From contig JADJBE010000007.1 of the NCBI GenBank assembly GCA_016703895.1, forward strand, positions 62,001 through 126,000: a stretch of DNA of 64,000 bases, given 5' to 3'. Under the pieces are notes generated by a model. The model was not told the origin of the DNA. It ran no database searches and saw only the letters and a list, made by a program, of their open reading frames with translations. A program made the translations under genes and the position numbers. Positions within the stretch are counted from its first letter, which is position 1. Each line of letters starts with the position of its first letter. Of this stretch, positions 9,046 through 18,724 are shown in pieces. Origin of the DNA: Pseudomonadota bacterium. Its GTDB lineage: Bacteria; Pseudomonadota; Gammaproteobacteria; Steroidobacterales; Steroidobacteraceae.

Positions 9046-9587
9046 TCGCGCGCCGCAATCGTTCGCGGGTCACGGGCAAGCTGTGCCAGGTATTCCTTGG
9101 CACGGGCGCGGTAAATCTCGCCAGCGCGTCGAATCATGGCCAGGTCCCGCTCGCTGGTCTCACGAACGATTCGACCGGGCGCACCCATCACTACCGACCC
9201 ATCCGGAATTGTCTTGTCGGGCGGCACGAGTGCACCCGCGGCAATTACACAATGCTTGCCGATGGTAACCCGGTCGAGCACCATCGCGCCGTTGGCGATC
9301 ATCGATTCGTCGCCGACCGTGCAGCTATGCAGAAAAGCGCGATGACCGATGGTGACGCCAGCGCCCACGCGTGTCGGCGAACCCTCGTCAGTGTGAATGA
9401 TTGTGCCGTCCTGTACGTTCGTACCGTCGCCAATCTCGATCCAGTCCGAGTCGCCGCGCAACACGCACTGAAACCAGACCGAGGCCGCGGCACCAAGCCG
9501 GACGCTACCAATGACATCCGCACTCGGCGCGACATACCAATCATCGCCCATCGTAACAACTCGCTTTTCGTTGAACGTGTAGATCAT
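9042..9587 (-). CDS. Gamma carbonic anhydrase family hexapeptide-repeat protein
   Basis: A 181-residue left-handed beta-helix protein with the hexapeptide repeat periodicity. WFQCVLRGDSDWIEIGDGTN, then VQDGTIIHTD, and ITIGHRAFLHSCTVGD-like spacing (GVTIGHRAFLHSCTVGDE) supply the histidines expected to bind the metal between trimer subunits. The C-terminal helix (RAGEIYRARAKEYL) is typical. Family members such as YrdA and CaiE include both active anhydrases and proteins of unknown activity. It follows the LLM oxidoreductase gene by 46 bases on the same strand and may be the last gene of a five-gene operon starting at 13627. Confidence 0.9.
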   Translation of the reverse strand: MIYTFNEKRVVTMGDDWYVAPSADVIGSVRLGAAASVWFQCVLRGDSDWIEIGDGTNVQDGTIIHTDEGSPTRVGAGVTIGHRAFLHSCTVGDESMIANGAMVLDRVTIGKHCVIAAGALVPPDKTIPDGSVVMGAPGRIVRETSERDLAMIRRAGEIYRARAKEYLAQLARDPRTIAARD

Positions 9588-9633
9588 TCAGCAAGCTCTA
9601 TTTGGACGACATTCGCACAACACTTCACAGCCG

Positions 9634-10615
9634 TCACGCCGACATGGCTTCCGCCACAATCTCGTACGAGCGGATGCGCGCCGCAGAATCGAAAATCCCA
9701 CTAACGACAATCAATTCTTCCGCACGAGTGTCAGCCTGAATTCTGGCAATCCCTGCGCGCACTGTATCTGGCGAACCAACGACCGAGAACGCCAACATCT
9801 GTGTTGCCAATTGTTTCTCGGCTGGGCTCCAAAAACTCTCTATATCATCGAGCGGCGGCCGTTGCAGGCCACGCTCGCCACGACGTAACAAGGCGAACGA
9901 CTGTTGCGTCGTCGTGAACAGTCGTCGAGCTTCAGCATCGGTCGCGGCGGCTACCACGTTGACGCCGACCATCGCGTAGGGCCGGTCACACTGTACCGAG
10001 GGCCGAAACCGCGCTCGATAGATGGCGAGTGCGTCATGCAGAGCGTCTGGCGCAAAGTGTGACGCGAACGCATAGGGCAAACCAAGCGCCGCTGCCAATT
10101 GGGCGCCGTAGAGACTCGACCCAAGTATCCACAGTGGGATATTGGTGCCGCCGCCGGGGACGGCCTGGACCGCCTGGCCAGCCACAACCGGCGCCAACAA
10201 CGCCTGCAACTCCTGCACGTCATCCGGGAAATACTCGGCGCTTTGCGGGTCCCGCCGCAAAGCTCGAACTGTAGTTTGGTCGGTACCCGGCGCACGCCCA
10301 AGGCCGAGATCGATCCGTCCCGGATATAATGATGCCAGCGTACCAAACTGCTCGGCGATAACGAGCGGTGAGTGGTTAGGCAGCATGATGCCGCCCGCAC
10401 CGATGCGGATCGAGCGGGTACCCGCCGCGAGATACGCCATCACGACTGACGTGGCGGCACTGGCGATACCGGGCATGTTGTGGTGCTCGGCCCCAGAAGC
10501 GCTGAAAACCCAAGCGCTCGGCGTGCTGTGCGAGCTCGAGACTACGCGGCAATGCCTCGCGCGGCGTCTCGCCGACCCGGACCGGTACCAAATCAAGTAT
10601 GGAACGTGCCACCAT
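9634..10615 (-). CDS. LLM-class flavin-dependent oxidoreductase (one frameshift)
   Basis: A bacterial-luciferase-like monooxygenase of about 325 residues after repair. The N-terminus ([16 protein letters not shown]) is in one frame and the rest ([20 protein letters not shown] onward, with VRAGIARIQ near the end) in another. The join at 10491-10494 is a run of four C; with three C the conserved FWAEHHN is restored. This is therefore a homopolymer indel, either a sequencing error or a fresh mutation. The product belongs to the MsnO8/YhbW-like group that uses reduced FMN; substrate unknown. Neighbours on the same strand are a PhzF gene upstream and a carbonic anhydrase gene downstream. Confidence 0.82.
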
Positions 10616-10625
10616 ATTTACTAGC

Positions 10626-11468
10626 CTAAATCTCGAGCCTGCCAACAGCGAGTTCGACGACGTCCCCGGCGACGAATATCTGTCGGTCGGCGTCAATCTC
10701 TAACGACAAAGTCGACGGTCTGGCGACGTACTCACCCTGTGAGATCTCCAGCTTCTGCGGTACTGGCTTAGCCATTGCCAACATCCAGCCACCCAGATTG
10801 GCGGTCGCCGAGCCTGTTGCGGGGTCTTCAATCACACTCTCGCCACTCGGAAAAAAGAACCGTGCCAAGGCTTTCCCCGGACCGATCTCTGCGAACACAT
10901 AAACCATCCCTTGGCCGTCCTCGCTCACCAGGCGCTGGAGCAGCTGCGGACTCGGCTTCACACTGCGAACAGCGCGCTCACTTGTTAGCGGCACAACCAG
11001 CTGCTCTTTGCCCGCTTTGACCCAGAGTGGGCGCTGGTCGATATCCGCCTCGCCAAGTCCTAACAGGCTAGCGAGCTCAGCGAACGAGATCTCGACTTCG
11101 CGGTGCGACGCGGGTGCCGCCCGCAATCGCCAGCAATCACCATCTGCCGTCACGGCGATCCTGCCTGCTAGCATCTCCAATAACTGAGAGTCACCGCCAA
11201 GACCCAGCGCACGACAAACATGCGCCGTACCCAGGGTGGGATGCCCCGCAAACGGCAGTTCGAAATCAGGCGTGAATACCCGCACGCGCGCCGTCGCACC
11301 CGTAGTCGGCAGAATGAATGTGGTCTCGGAAAGATTGAACTGCCGTGCAAGTGCCTGCATCGTGGCCGCATCGAGCGCAGCGCCGTCCTCGAACACACAC
11401 AGCGGATTACCCGTCAGCCGCCCACGATTGTGTGTAAAGACGTTGACGATCCGATAGGCGAGTTGCAT
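10626..11468 (-). CDS. PhzF family protein (second copy type)
   Basis: A 280-residue PhzF-fold protein, only distantly similar to the one at 8155. It has YRIVNVFTHNRGRLTGNPLC, the NLSETTFILP segment, FAGHPTLGTAHV and EDPATGSATANLGGW, the duplicated phosphate/carboxylate-binding loops of the family. It is intact and starts at ATG 11468, 17 bases after the beta-propeller gene and 11 bases before the LLM gene, so co-transcription is likely. Substrate unknown; no phenazine pathway is present. Confidence 0.85.
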   Translation of the reverse strand: MQLAYRIVNVFTHNRGRLTGNPLCVFEDGAALDAATMQALARQFNLSETTFILPTTGATARVRVFTPDFELPFAGHPTLGTAHVCRALGLGGDSQLLEMLAGRIAVTADGDCWRLRAAPASHREVEISFAELASLLGLGEADIDQRPLWVKAGKEQLVVPLTSERAVRSVKPSPQLLQRLVSEDGQGMVYVFAEIGPGKALARFFFPSGESVIEDPATGSATANLGGWMLAMAKPVPQKLEISQGEYVARPSTLSLEIDADRQIFVAGDVVELAVGRLEI

Positions 11469-11485
11469 TCGATCCTTGGCAGCAG

Positions 11486-12793
11486 TTACTTCTTGCGCCG
11501 CGCAACGTTACGCTTTGCCGGCGCACGTTTCGCCGACGCGCGCTTCGCACTTGCCGTCTTGCGCGCCGCTGTCTTGGCGCGCTTCGCGACCGACTTTTTA
11601 GCGGGTTTCCGCACGAGCTTGGTAGCCTGCTTGCGTACTGTCTTCTTCGCAGCGGTCTTCTTCTTGCGCGGCGCACTGCTACGCTTGCGCTTCGGGGTAG
11701 ACGGCACAATCGGGTCGCGCGGCGGTGCGATCCCAGCGAGGCTGCTAATCACCTTGGCGCGTTCCGCCAGCGCGCTCTCGCCCTGGTACTCGACGACACC
11801 CGCCAGCGCCTTGACACCACCGGTCTTGACCGTACCCAACTGCGCGCCAGACGCCAGCTCGATTTTCAACACGTCGCCGGTGAAGAAGCTGCCCACATAG
11901 CCGTAGCGTCCATCAGTGGTGATATCCATGATCGCCCAGCCAAATCCTGGCAGAGCGATCTCACGCGTGGTCGCACCCTTGTCGTTAACAACCTCGATCC
12001 GACCACCTCGCAGCACATACAGCATGCCGTTCGGTGCGTACTCCATGGCAAAGAACATCGCGGGCGGGCCCTGCGTGGGCGCCTGGAACGACTGCAGATC
12101 GGGTAGTTGTTTGTCGTTCACGAGGTCGTAGCGCATCAGCCGCGGACCCGTCTCAGAACAATAGACCAGCGTCTTGCCATCCGGCGAGAGCGTCGACATC
12201 GTCACGCCAAGAAACCCACCCATGCCACCGTGCGTCTGGGTTGCATACTCCTTGATTAGCTTGCCGTCGGGCTTGAACTGCCAGACGTGACCATCACCGA
12301 ACCGGTCCGTGCCGGGCATGAACGGCAGTTTGGTATGCATGCGCGCCGCGATCTCAGGCTTGATGGTCGAGCCCACCACGTGCTCGCCCAGCAAGAGTGT
12401 GCCGTCAGCTGCGAAATTGACGTGCGAAAAGGGTCGACGCGGGAATTCAGTGCGACGCACCACTTTGCCGTCGGAATGAATATTGAGTACCACGAACTCC
12501 TGACTATCAAACGCCCACAGCACGCCGCGCGGGTCGAACTTCAAGCCACCAACCAAGTGCGTGGTATCGCGCAGATACAACAGGCCTTTCTGATGGCCCG
12601 CAGCGTCATACTGGATAATCCGGCCACGGCCTGCATGGTCATCGTTCGGATCGTTCAACTCTGTGACTGCAACAAACAAGTCACCGCGGACGAAGGGCTG
12701 CAGACTGGATTCTTGCATGGGAGTTTCCTTTGCTGAGACCGCGACACCAAACATCGCAGACACAAATAAGACAGCTAATTGGGGTAAGCGCAT
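11486..12793 (-). CDS. Beta-propeller protein with histone-H1-like Lys/Ala/Arg tail
   Basis: A 435-residue protein. Residues 1-21 look like a signal peptide (MRLPQLAVLFVSAMFGVAVS). Residues about 30-345 show repeated NHL/SMP-30-like blades such as LKFDPRGVLWAFDS, TLSPDGKTLVYCSETGPRL and MEYAPNGMLYVLRGGRI. Residues about 360-435 are almost only Lys, Ala, Arg, Ser and Pro, in KRASAKRAPAKR-like repeats resembling the C-terminal tail of histone H1-like proteins. Residues of both parts lie in one uninterrupted frame. Function is unknown: a secreted propeller with a polycation tail could bind nucleic acid or anionic cell-wall polymer. It lies between an SDR gene and a PhzF gene in a minus-strand run. 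Confidence 0.75.
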   Translation of the reverse strand: MRLPQLAVLFVSAMFGVAVSAKETPMQESSLQPFVRGDLFVAVTELNDPNDDHAGRGRIIQYDAAGHQKGLLYLRDTTHLVGGLKFDPRGVLWAFDSQEFVVLNIHSDGKVVRRTEFPRRPFSHVNFAADGTLLLGEHVVGSTIKPEIAARMHTKLPFMPGTDRFGDGHVWQFKPDGKLIKEYATQTHGGMGGFLGVTMSTLSPDGKTLVYCSETGPRLMRYDLVNDKQLPDLQSFQAPTQGPPAMFFAMEYAPNGMLYVLRGGRIEVVNDKGATTREIALPGFGWAIMDITTDGRYGYVGSFFTGDVLKIELASGAQLGTVKTGGVKALAGVVEYQGESALAERAKVISSLAGIAPPRDPIVPSTPKRKRSSAPRKKKTAAKKTVRKQATKLVRKPAKKSVAKRAKTAARKTASAKRASAKRAPAKRNVARRKK

Positions 12794-12800
12794 CGTTAGC

Positions 12801-13627
12801 TTAGACGGTCAAACCGTAGCGTGACAGGATATCGCGCTTGCCGAACAACATGCCAACGCCGCGCCGCAGTAGCCGGCCGGTGGTGAGCCAAGTGATGTCA
12901 CTGCCCTGCTTCGTATCGGCGAGCATGCGCGCCACGATCCATGGCGTCGTCGTCTCGACATGCTCGCCAATGAAGTTCAGGGGTTTGAGAACCTTGGCTC
13001 GATCAGCGGCTGGGACAGCGGCGATCTCACGCAGCATGCCCTCGGTCACGTTGACTCCGGGACTGATGGTGCCAATCAGCACCTGCGGCGACCGTTCCTT
13101 GGCTTCTTTGACCATCGCATTGGCAAAATAGCGCAGCGCGCGTTTGGTGGTGGAATAGACGCTCATGTTGGTCACGACCCGCCCTTTGCCACCGCCTCCC
13201 CCAGCGTCAGATAAATCCGTCCACTGCCTTGGCGCTTCATGCCATCCATGGCGACATCGCTGGCAAACAAGGTGCCAATGACATTGCTGCGGACCATCTG
13301 CTCGATGTCGTGCGGCGCTGTATTCAGGAACGACGCCCCGGTGCGCGCCAAACCGGCATTGTTCAGCCAGATATCGACCCGGCCAAACTCACGCGCTGCG
13401 AGGTCCCAGAGCGCCTGCACCTGCTGACGATCGGTCGTATCGCAGGCGGCACCCACAACGCGAGTGCCCTGCGTCGCGAGCGGCGCCAAGGTCGCGAGCG
13501 CCGCATCGACGTGCGCTGGGCTACGACTGCAAATCACGACATTGTGACCTCGTTGCAGCAACTCACGCGCATAGCCCAGGCCGAGCCCCTGCGTCCCACC
13601 TGTCACGACGACGGTCTTTGCTGCCAC
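12801..13627 (-). CDS. Short-chain dehydrogenase/reductase (one frameshift)
   Basis: A classical SDR of about 275 residues after repair: TGGTQGLGLG cofactor motif, LNNAGLART, and SVYSTTKRALRY with the catalytic Tyr and Lys. The frame breaks at the C run 13198-13202 (minus-strand GGGGGAGGCGG); one extra base there restores a Gly-rich loop followed by GRVVTNMSVYSTTK. The preferred start is GTG 13627, which has AGGGGGAG at good spacing. The protein is a paralogue of the divergently transcribed SDR at 13711. Eight bases separate its stop from the beta-propeller gene. Confidence 0.82.
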
Positions 13628-13710
13628 GTTCACTCCCCCTGCCGCAGATTGTTAAACAATAGGCGAAGCAGCACAGCTTTGCGATACTGCGGTGTCGACA
13701 GGAGCGCAGC

Positions 13711-14532
13711 ATGGCCAAGACTTTCGTGATCACAGGGAGCACCCGCGGCATCGGCTTCGGGATCGCCGGGGATTTGTTGGCGCGCGGTCATAGCGTGGTC
13801 GTCAGCGGCAGACAGCAGTCGTCGGTAGATGCGGCGGTTGTTTCCTTGGCAAGCCACGCCACCGCAGGCGGCGGCAAGGCCCATGGAATTGCCTGCGACG
13901 TGACCCAGCGCGAGCAGTTGCAGCGGCTCTGGGACTCGGCGGCAGGCGCGCTGGGTCGGGTCGACGTTTGGGTCAACAACGCCGGCATCTCCAATCGACG
14001 CGAGCGTGTGGGTGAACTGGCGGAGAAGGACATACGAGGTGTGGTCGAAACAGACCTCCTCGGAATGATGCACGCGACGCAAATTGCCATGCACGGCATG
14101 CTGGCCCAAGGCGGCGGCACGATCTACAACATGGAAGGCTTTGGGTCTAACGGTATGACGACTCCCGGCATGAGCATCTACGGCGCGAGCAAGTTTGCCC
14201 TGACGTATTTCAACAAGTGCCTGATCGCCGAAGCACGCGACACGCCGGTCAAGATCTGTTACCTGAGTCCCGGCATCGTCATGACCGATCTACTCAAGAC
14301 TGACATCGCCGGTACGAGTGGCGAGGACTGGGAACGCACCAAGCGCGTCTACAACATCCTGGCTGACCACGTCGAGACGGTGACGCCTTTCTTGGCCGAC
14401 GGCATCGCCAAAGACCAACCACACGGCGCGCGCGTCGCGTGGCTAACCTCAGGAAAGGCTGCGCTGCGCTTCATGACCGCCAGTTTTCGCAAACGGCAGA
14501 TACTGACCGACGCCGATCGACCCGCTGCTTGA
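13711..14532 (+). CDS. Short-chain dehydrogenase/reductase
   Basis: A 273-residue intact SDR with TGSTRGIGFG (residues 8-17) for NAD(P) binding, VNNAGISN, and the catalytic IYGASKFALTYF (Tyr-x3-Lys near residue 152). ATG 13711 is preceded by AGGAG at six bases. It is divergent from, and clearly related to, the SDR at 12801-13627, sharing the LGRVDVWVNNAG-type block and the C-terminal HVETVTPFLA / HVETTTPWIV block. The substrate is unknown. It converges with the binding-protein gene, leaving a 44-base gap. Confidence 0.9.
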   Translation: MAKTFVITGSTRGIGFGIAGDLLARGHSVVVSGRQQSSVDAAVVSLASHATAGGGKAHGIACDVTQREQLQRLWDSAAGALGRVDVWVNNAGISNRRERVGELAEKDIRGVVETDLLGMMHATQIAMHGMLAQGGGTIYNMEGFGSNGMTTPGMSIYGASKFALTYFNKCLIAEARDTPVKICYLSPGIVMTDLLKTDIAGTSGEDWERTKRVYNILADHVETVTPFLADGIAKDQPHGARVAWLTSGKAALRFMTASFRKRQILTDADRPAA

Positions 14533-14576
14533 CCTGGCCGAGGCGCGCACGCAGTGCGTTTGCCGCTGGCGCCGGG

Positions 14577-16160
14577 TCACGCCAGCGCCAAAAACCGCGA
14601 CGGTGTTGTTAGCGCTTCATGATCACGCCAGCCACGCAGCTGTGGTGCCACCAACCGATGCACGGTCGCGCTATAGAGCGGAATGACTGGGCAGTCGCGC
14701 AACAGAATGGTTTCCACCTCGCGATAGCGCGCGATGCGGGTGGTGGCGTCGAGCTGGCGCTCGGCGAGTGCGATCAGCCGATCGACCTCAGCGTTGCGGT
14801 AAAACATGAAGTTGAGGAAGGAATCGCTCGCGAAGCGACTAACAAACGTACCGATAGTCTGGATCGTCGCGAACGGCACGTAGTCCTGAATGTCGTAGTC
14901 GCCGGCGCGCAGTCGAATGCTGTAGGCGCGTGTCTCGAGGCCGATCAGTTCCACGTCGATGCCGAGTGGCCGCAACATGGCCCCGACAGCCAGGAACATG
15001 CGCTGCGTCAGGGGGTTGGCCGAATAGAGTGCCTGCAACTTCAACCGTTGCCGCGGACCGACACCGTGCTTGGCCAGCAGTTCTCGCGCGGCAGCCAAGC
15101 TTCTGGCGCGCGGCCAGCTCGCGTGTGCGGGTAACACCGGTGCGCCATACTCACCGACCGCCGCCGGCACGATTGACTGCCAGGGCTGCTCGTCGAGCTG
15201 CCGGACTTTCAACACTAACGTCTCGCGATCGATAGCGAGTGTCAGCGCGCGGCGAACGTCCGCCTCAGCCAGCTTGCCACGACGGCAGTTCAAGCCTAAC
15301 CACCCCGCGCCCCAAGCTGGCGAAGTCCGTAGTTGCGCCGGCCGCTGCTGCTTGGCCAGTTTCAACGCCGTGCCGTCCGAGATCTGCGCCAGGTCGAGCT
15401 GGTCATTGAGATACAGCCGCATGCGGGTCGCATCGTCGATACCCGATATCCATTGCACCCGCGGCACTGTCACTTTGCTTGCCTGCCAAAAATACGGGTT
15501 GGCAGTCAGATCGATGGTCCCGCTTTGCGCCCAGGACCGAACTTGGTACGCGCCATTGGTCGCAATCAATTCAGGTTTGGCCCAGTCACGGCCATGCTTG
15601 TCGAGCAAATGGCGCGGCACGGGATACAGCGCGGCTAACAATGCCGGCAAATCTGTATCGGGCTGCGCCAGGTCAAATCGCACGGTACGCAGATCAGGTG
15701 CCGAAACCCCCAGCTGATCGGGCGCCAGTTTGCCGGCACGCACCGCGCTGCCATTGCGAATCGCATCGAATCTGAACGCCAACGTGGCCGCCGAAGCAGG
15801 CGACATGAAGCGCCGCGCCGAAAACAGGAAGTCTGCAGCACGCAGCGGTGTGCCGTCGGACCAAGCGCAGTCGTCACGCAGCTGGAATGTCCAAGTCAAG
15901 CCAGCCTGGCTGCGCTGCCACGACTTGGCGCAGCCTGCTACCAACTTGCCCGCTGCATCAGTGGTTGTCAGCGCCACGAACAGCTCGGCCGCGATCTCGG
16001 CGTCTAGCGACGAGCCCAGGCGGTGCGGATCGAGCGTCGTCAGCGTGCCGCCGCGCGACCGGCGCAGGACGCCAGTGGACGCGGCCCAGGCAGGTGGCAC
16101 GCCGATTGCCACTGCAACGGCCGCCGCGTGCGATAGAAAAGTTCGGCGTTGAATGGGCAA
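14577..16160 (-). CDS. ABC transporter substrate-binding protein, family 5 (oligopeptide type), Tat signal
   Basis: A 527-residue periplasmic solute-binding protein. I choose a TTG start at 16160 because AGGAG lies seven bases upstream and the protein then begins LPIQRRTFLSHAAAVAVAIG, a twin-arginine-type signal; longer starts run back into the upstream MFS gene. SBP_bac_5 features follow: GGTLTTLDPHRLGSSLDAEI, FQLRDDCAWSDGTPLRAADF, ALTLAIDRETLV. No permease or ATPase genes are adjacent; instead it ends an operon of a Rieske oxygenase and two MFS carriers. Ligand unknown. Confidence 0.86.
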   Translation of the reverse strand: MPIQRRTFLSHAAAVAVAIGVPPAWAASTGVLRRSRGGTLTTLDPHRLGSSLDAEIAAELFVALTTTDAAGKLVAGCAKSWQRSQAGLTWTFQLRDDCAWSDGTPLRAADFLFSARRFMSPASAATLAFRFDAIRNGSAVRAGKLAPDQLGVSAPDLRTVRFDLAQPDTDLPALLAALYPVPRHLLDKHGRDWAKPELIATNGAYQVRSWAQSGTIDLTANPYFWQASKVTVPRVQWISGIDDATRMRLYLNDQLDLAQISDGTALKLAKQQRPAQLRTSPAWGAGWLGLNCRRGKLAEADVRRALTLAIDRETLVLKVRQLDEQPWQSIVPAAVGEYGAPVLPAHASWPRARSLAAARELLAKHGVGPRQRLKLQALYSANPLTQRMFLAVGAMLRPLGIDVELIGLETRAYSIRLRAGDYDIQDYVPFATIQTIGTFVSRFASDSFLNFMFYRNAEVDRLIALAERQLDATTRIARYREVETILLRDCPVIPLYSATVHRLVAPQLRGWRDHEALTTPSRFLALA

Positions 16161-16194
16161 TTGAAGGCTCCTGAGTTGGCTCAGCGTCGCCCGG

Positions 16195-17397
16195 TCAATG
16201 CGCGCTACGTGCCCCTTGCGTGGGTTCGGGCACCTTGAGAATAAGCCAAAGTGCCGGCAGGCACAGCAACGTGGCGAGCACGAACGGCCCGGCATGACTC
16301 AGTCCCACATAAATGGGTCCCGATAACGCGGGCCCGAGCACTCGGCCCAGGCTACTACCGGACTGCACCACGCCCATGACGGCGCCGCGCTCCTGTGGCG
16401 AGGCCTGGAAGGAAGCAAGCGATGTGAAGGCCGGATTACTGAGGCCCAGCCCCAACCCCAGCATGACCAGCCCCGGCCACAGTGCCAGTGGCTGGTGCAC
16501 AAAGCTAATGATGGCCAAGCCGAGACTGAATGCCAGCACGCCCAGAATGGCGACGCTCCGCTCACCCACCCGTTTGGCAAGCAGGCCGACGAGCCCGGCC
16601 TGTGCCACGACCGCCATGCTGGCGAGCACCGCAAACGCAATGCCCACCCACTTACTGTCATGCCCATGGGTGTCTGCTGCCCAGATCGGATACACCGATT
16701 GCATCATCGCAGCGGCAATGCCTAACAACAGCGTGGTACTGACAATCGAAACCAAAGCGGGACGACTGCGCAGGATCGCCAATGGCGACCCTGTGGACTT
16801 GTCAGCCTTGGCGCCAAGCGGCTTTCTATTTGCTGGCTCGAGGCTCTCACGCAACAAGAATACAGTCCCGAGGAACGCGAGCGCGGACAACGCGGCGGCC
16901 ACGTAACCAGGCCAACGCAGCGAGATTTCCAAGCCGCCCATCGTCCCTAGAGGGCCGCCGATGAGCGGCCCCAACATAAAGCCCAGGCCAAATGCAGACG
17001 ACAGTATCCCGATGGACTTGGCGCGATTCTTGGGCTCGCTGACATCTGCAACATAGGCGAACGCCGCGCCAATATTGCCCGACATGATGCCGCCGAGCGC
17101 CCGCGTAGCGATCAGCATCCCGACGGAATCGGCTTGCGCCATCATGAGATAGCTGATGAACGCGCCTAACATGCTCAGCATCAAGATCGGGCGGCGCCCA
17201 TAGGCATCGCTCAAGCGACCCCAGATTGGCGTAAACACCAGCTGGAACAATGAATAAACGCCAGGACCTGCAAACGTCAGCCAGAACGGATCGGCATTCA
17301 TCTGCTTGAGGACCAACGGAAATGATGGCGTGGTCAGACCAAAGCCAATCAGGTCGATCAGAATGATCAACCACAACACGCCGATATTCTTGTTCAT
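16195..17397 (-). CDS. MFS transporter (TetA/multidrug type)
   Basis: A 400-residue, 12-segment major facilitator. The loop 2-3 motif appears as GRLSDAYGRRPILMLS (residues 60-75) and motif C as GFMLGPLIGG near residue 143. Similarity is to TetA/Bcr-like proton-driven drug or metabolite carriers; the substrate is not predictable. It starts six bases after the stop of the preceding MFS gene and is followed after 34 bases by the binding-protein gene, in the minus-strand operon that begins with a Rieske oxygenase. Confidence 0.88.
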   Translation of the reverse strand: MNKNIGVLWLIILIDLIGFGLTTPSFPLVLKQMNADPFWLTFAGPGVYSLFQLVFTPIWGRLSDAYGRRPILMLSMLGAFISYLMMAQADSVGMLIATRALGGIMSGNIGAAFAYVADVSEPKNRAKSIGILSSAFGLGFMLGPLIGGPLGTMGGLEISLRWPGYVAAALSALAFLGTVFLLRESLEPANRKPLGAKADKSTGSPLAILRSRPALVSIVSTTLLLGIAAAMMQSVYPIWAADTHGHDSKWVGIAFAVLASMAVVAQAGLVGLLAKRVGERSVAILGVLAFSLGLAIISFVHQPLALWPGLVMLGLGLGLSNPAFTSLASFQASPQERGAVMGVVQSGSSLGRVLGPALSGPIYVGLSHAGPFVLATLLCLPALWLILKVPEPTQGARSAH

Positions 17398-17403
17398 CCT
17401 GAC

Positions 17404-18724
17404 TTACGCTGCAGCCTGGTCGAGCTGCGGACCGGGCGCGACGCGCCGAACGACTAACGCCCAGATGAGCAAGACTCCATTCGCCACTGCCATGATCATG
17501 CACGGTGCCCCTGGCCACCAGCTATCAAACAGAGTCCCGCCCACGACTGACACGAACAGGATGCCAATCGCGCCAAAGAATCCGTAAACGCCGAGTACCG
17601 AGCCACTTGTCTCGCGTGGCGCTTCCTGGCCGATCAATACCTGGCTCGACAAGATCGCGCTCATTTGCCCGATGCCAAGCAACACACCCGGAATGATCGC
17701 AGCCGAGGAATTGGGATCTTCGACCATCGCAAACGCCGTGTAGCCGACGACCGCCAGGAACATCGCGATCGCCAACGCCGTGATCCGGTCGAACTTGGAG
17801 GCAATCCAGGCAAAAACACCAGCCCAAACCAGTGCAGCCGATTGCACGATCGCAATGAGGATGCCAGTGCGGGCCGCGGCCGTCGCCTCGTCGCTGCCGG
17901 ACTGCATCGACGCGACGGTGGCCCACAGCGTCAAGAAGGTGCCAACCACCGCGATATCGCCGCGCGACGCAAATGCAGTGCCATAGGCGAGCGCGACGCG
18001 CGGGTTGCGGCCTGCCGAAAAGCCCTGGCGCATCAACATGAGCAGCGGCTCGCGCGCCGGCTTCTGTGTCGGCGTGCCCGGCTTCAGGCCACGCATCATG
18101 AGCGCGCTGAAAAAGCAAATGGCGCCGATCGTGAACAACGTACATCGCCCCGCCCAGATGGGCGTTGCGCCCGCGGCCTGGATCCAGGTGGGTAGTTTGG
18201 CGAGCACGACAGCGAACACCACCACACCGAGACCGTTCATGATGTAGACGAACGCCGTCAGGCTCTCGCGCGACCGGTCCTTGGGGTAGTCGACAAGTAC
18301 GGTGGCGAGCATTGCGCCGGTGGCCGCCGACCCCAAGGCAAAGATGGCACGATACGCGGCGAACTCCGGGCAACGAATGCGCCAGCGGCAGCAGGTAGTA
18401 GCCGATGCCCAACAAGAAAAATCCCAGCGCAAACACGGGTCGTCGCCCGATTCGGTCGGCCAGTGCACCGAACGCACCGATCGTGGCAATGATCACAAGT
18501 TCGGCCAGCACCTCGAGCCAGCCGCTCACGCTCCCCTGCTCGGCTATCGGCACCTGCAACGTCACGTTGAACAGGTAGGGCTGCATCGTCTTCAGGAACG
18601 TGAGCAACCCGATGGCGACGAAAGCGCCATACAACAACGTCAGAACATTGCGTGTCTGAACTCCCGGCTGCAGAAATACCGGGCCAAACTTTCGCTCTTC
18701 ACCAGACCAGCCCGGCGAACTCAC
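17404..18724 (-). CDS. MFS transporter (one frameshift)
   Basis: About 440 residues and 12 membrane segments after repair. The first third (residues 1-121, including GALADRIGRRPVFALG) is in one frame, ending GYYLLPLAHSLPG; the remainder (PEFAAYRAIFALGSAATGAM onward to the end at 17404) is in another. The break is at about 18366, where CCGG replaces CG: removing one base joins LAHSLPEFAAYR. The start overlaps the stop of the Rieske oxygenase gene by four bases (ATGA). Substrate unknown; the operon suggests uptake or export of an aromatic or sterol-like compound. Confidence 0.82.

Noticed and set aside
8155..11468. Phenazine biosynthesis cluster based on two PhzF genes
   Set aside because: No PhzA/B, D, E or G homologues are present; PhzF-fold proteins are widespread outside phenazine synthesis.
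1..12800. Apparent excess of CTAAC/GTTAG pentamers, suspected uptake or recognition signal
   Set aside because: A hand count over the first 12.8 kb gave about 18 on both strands, close to the roughly 18 expected from base composition.
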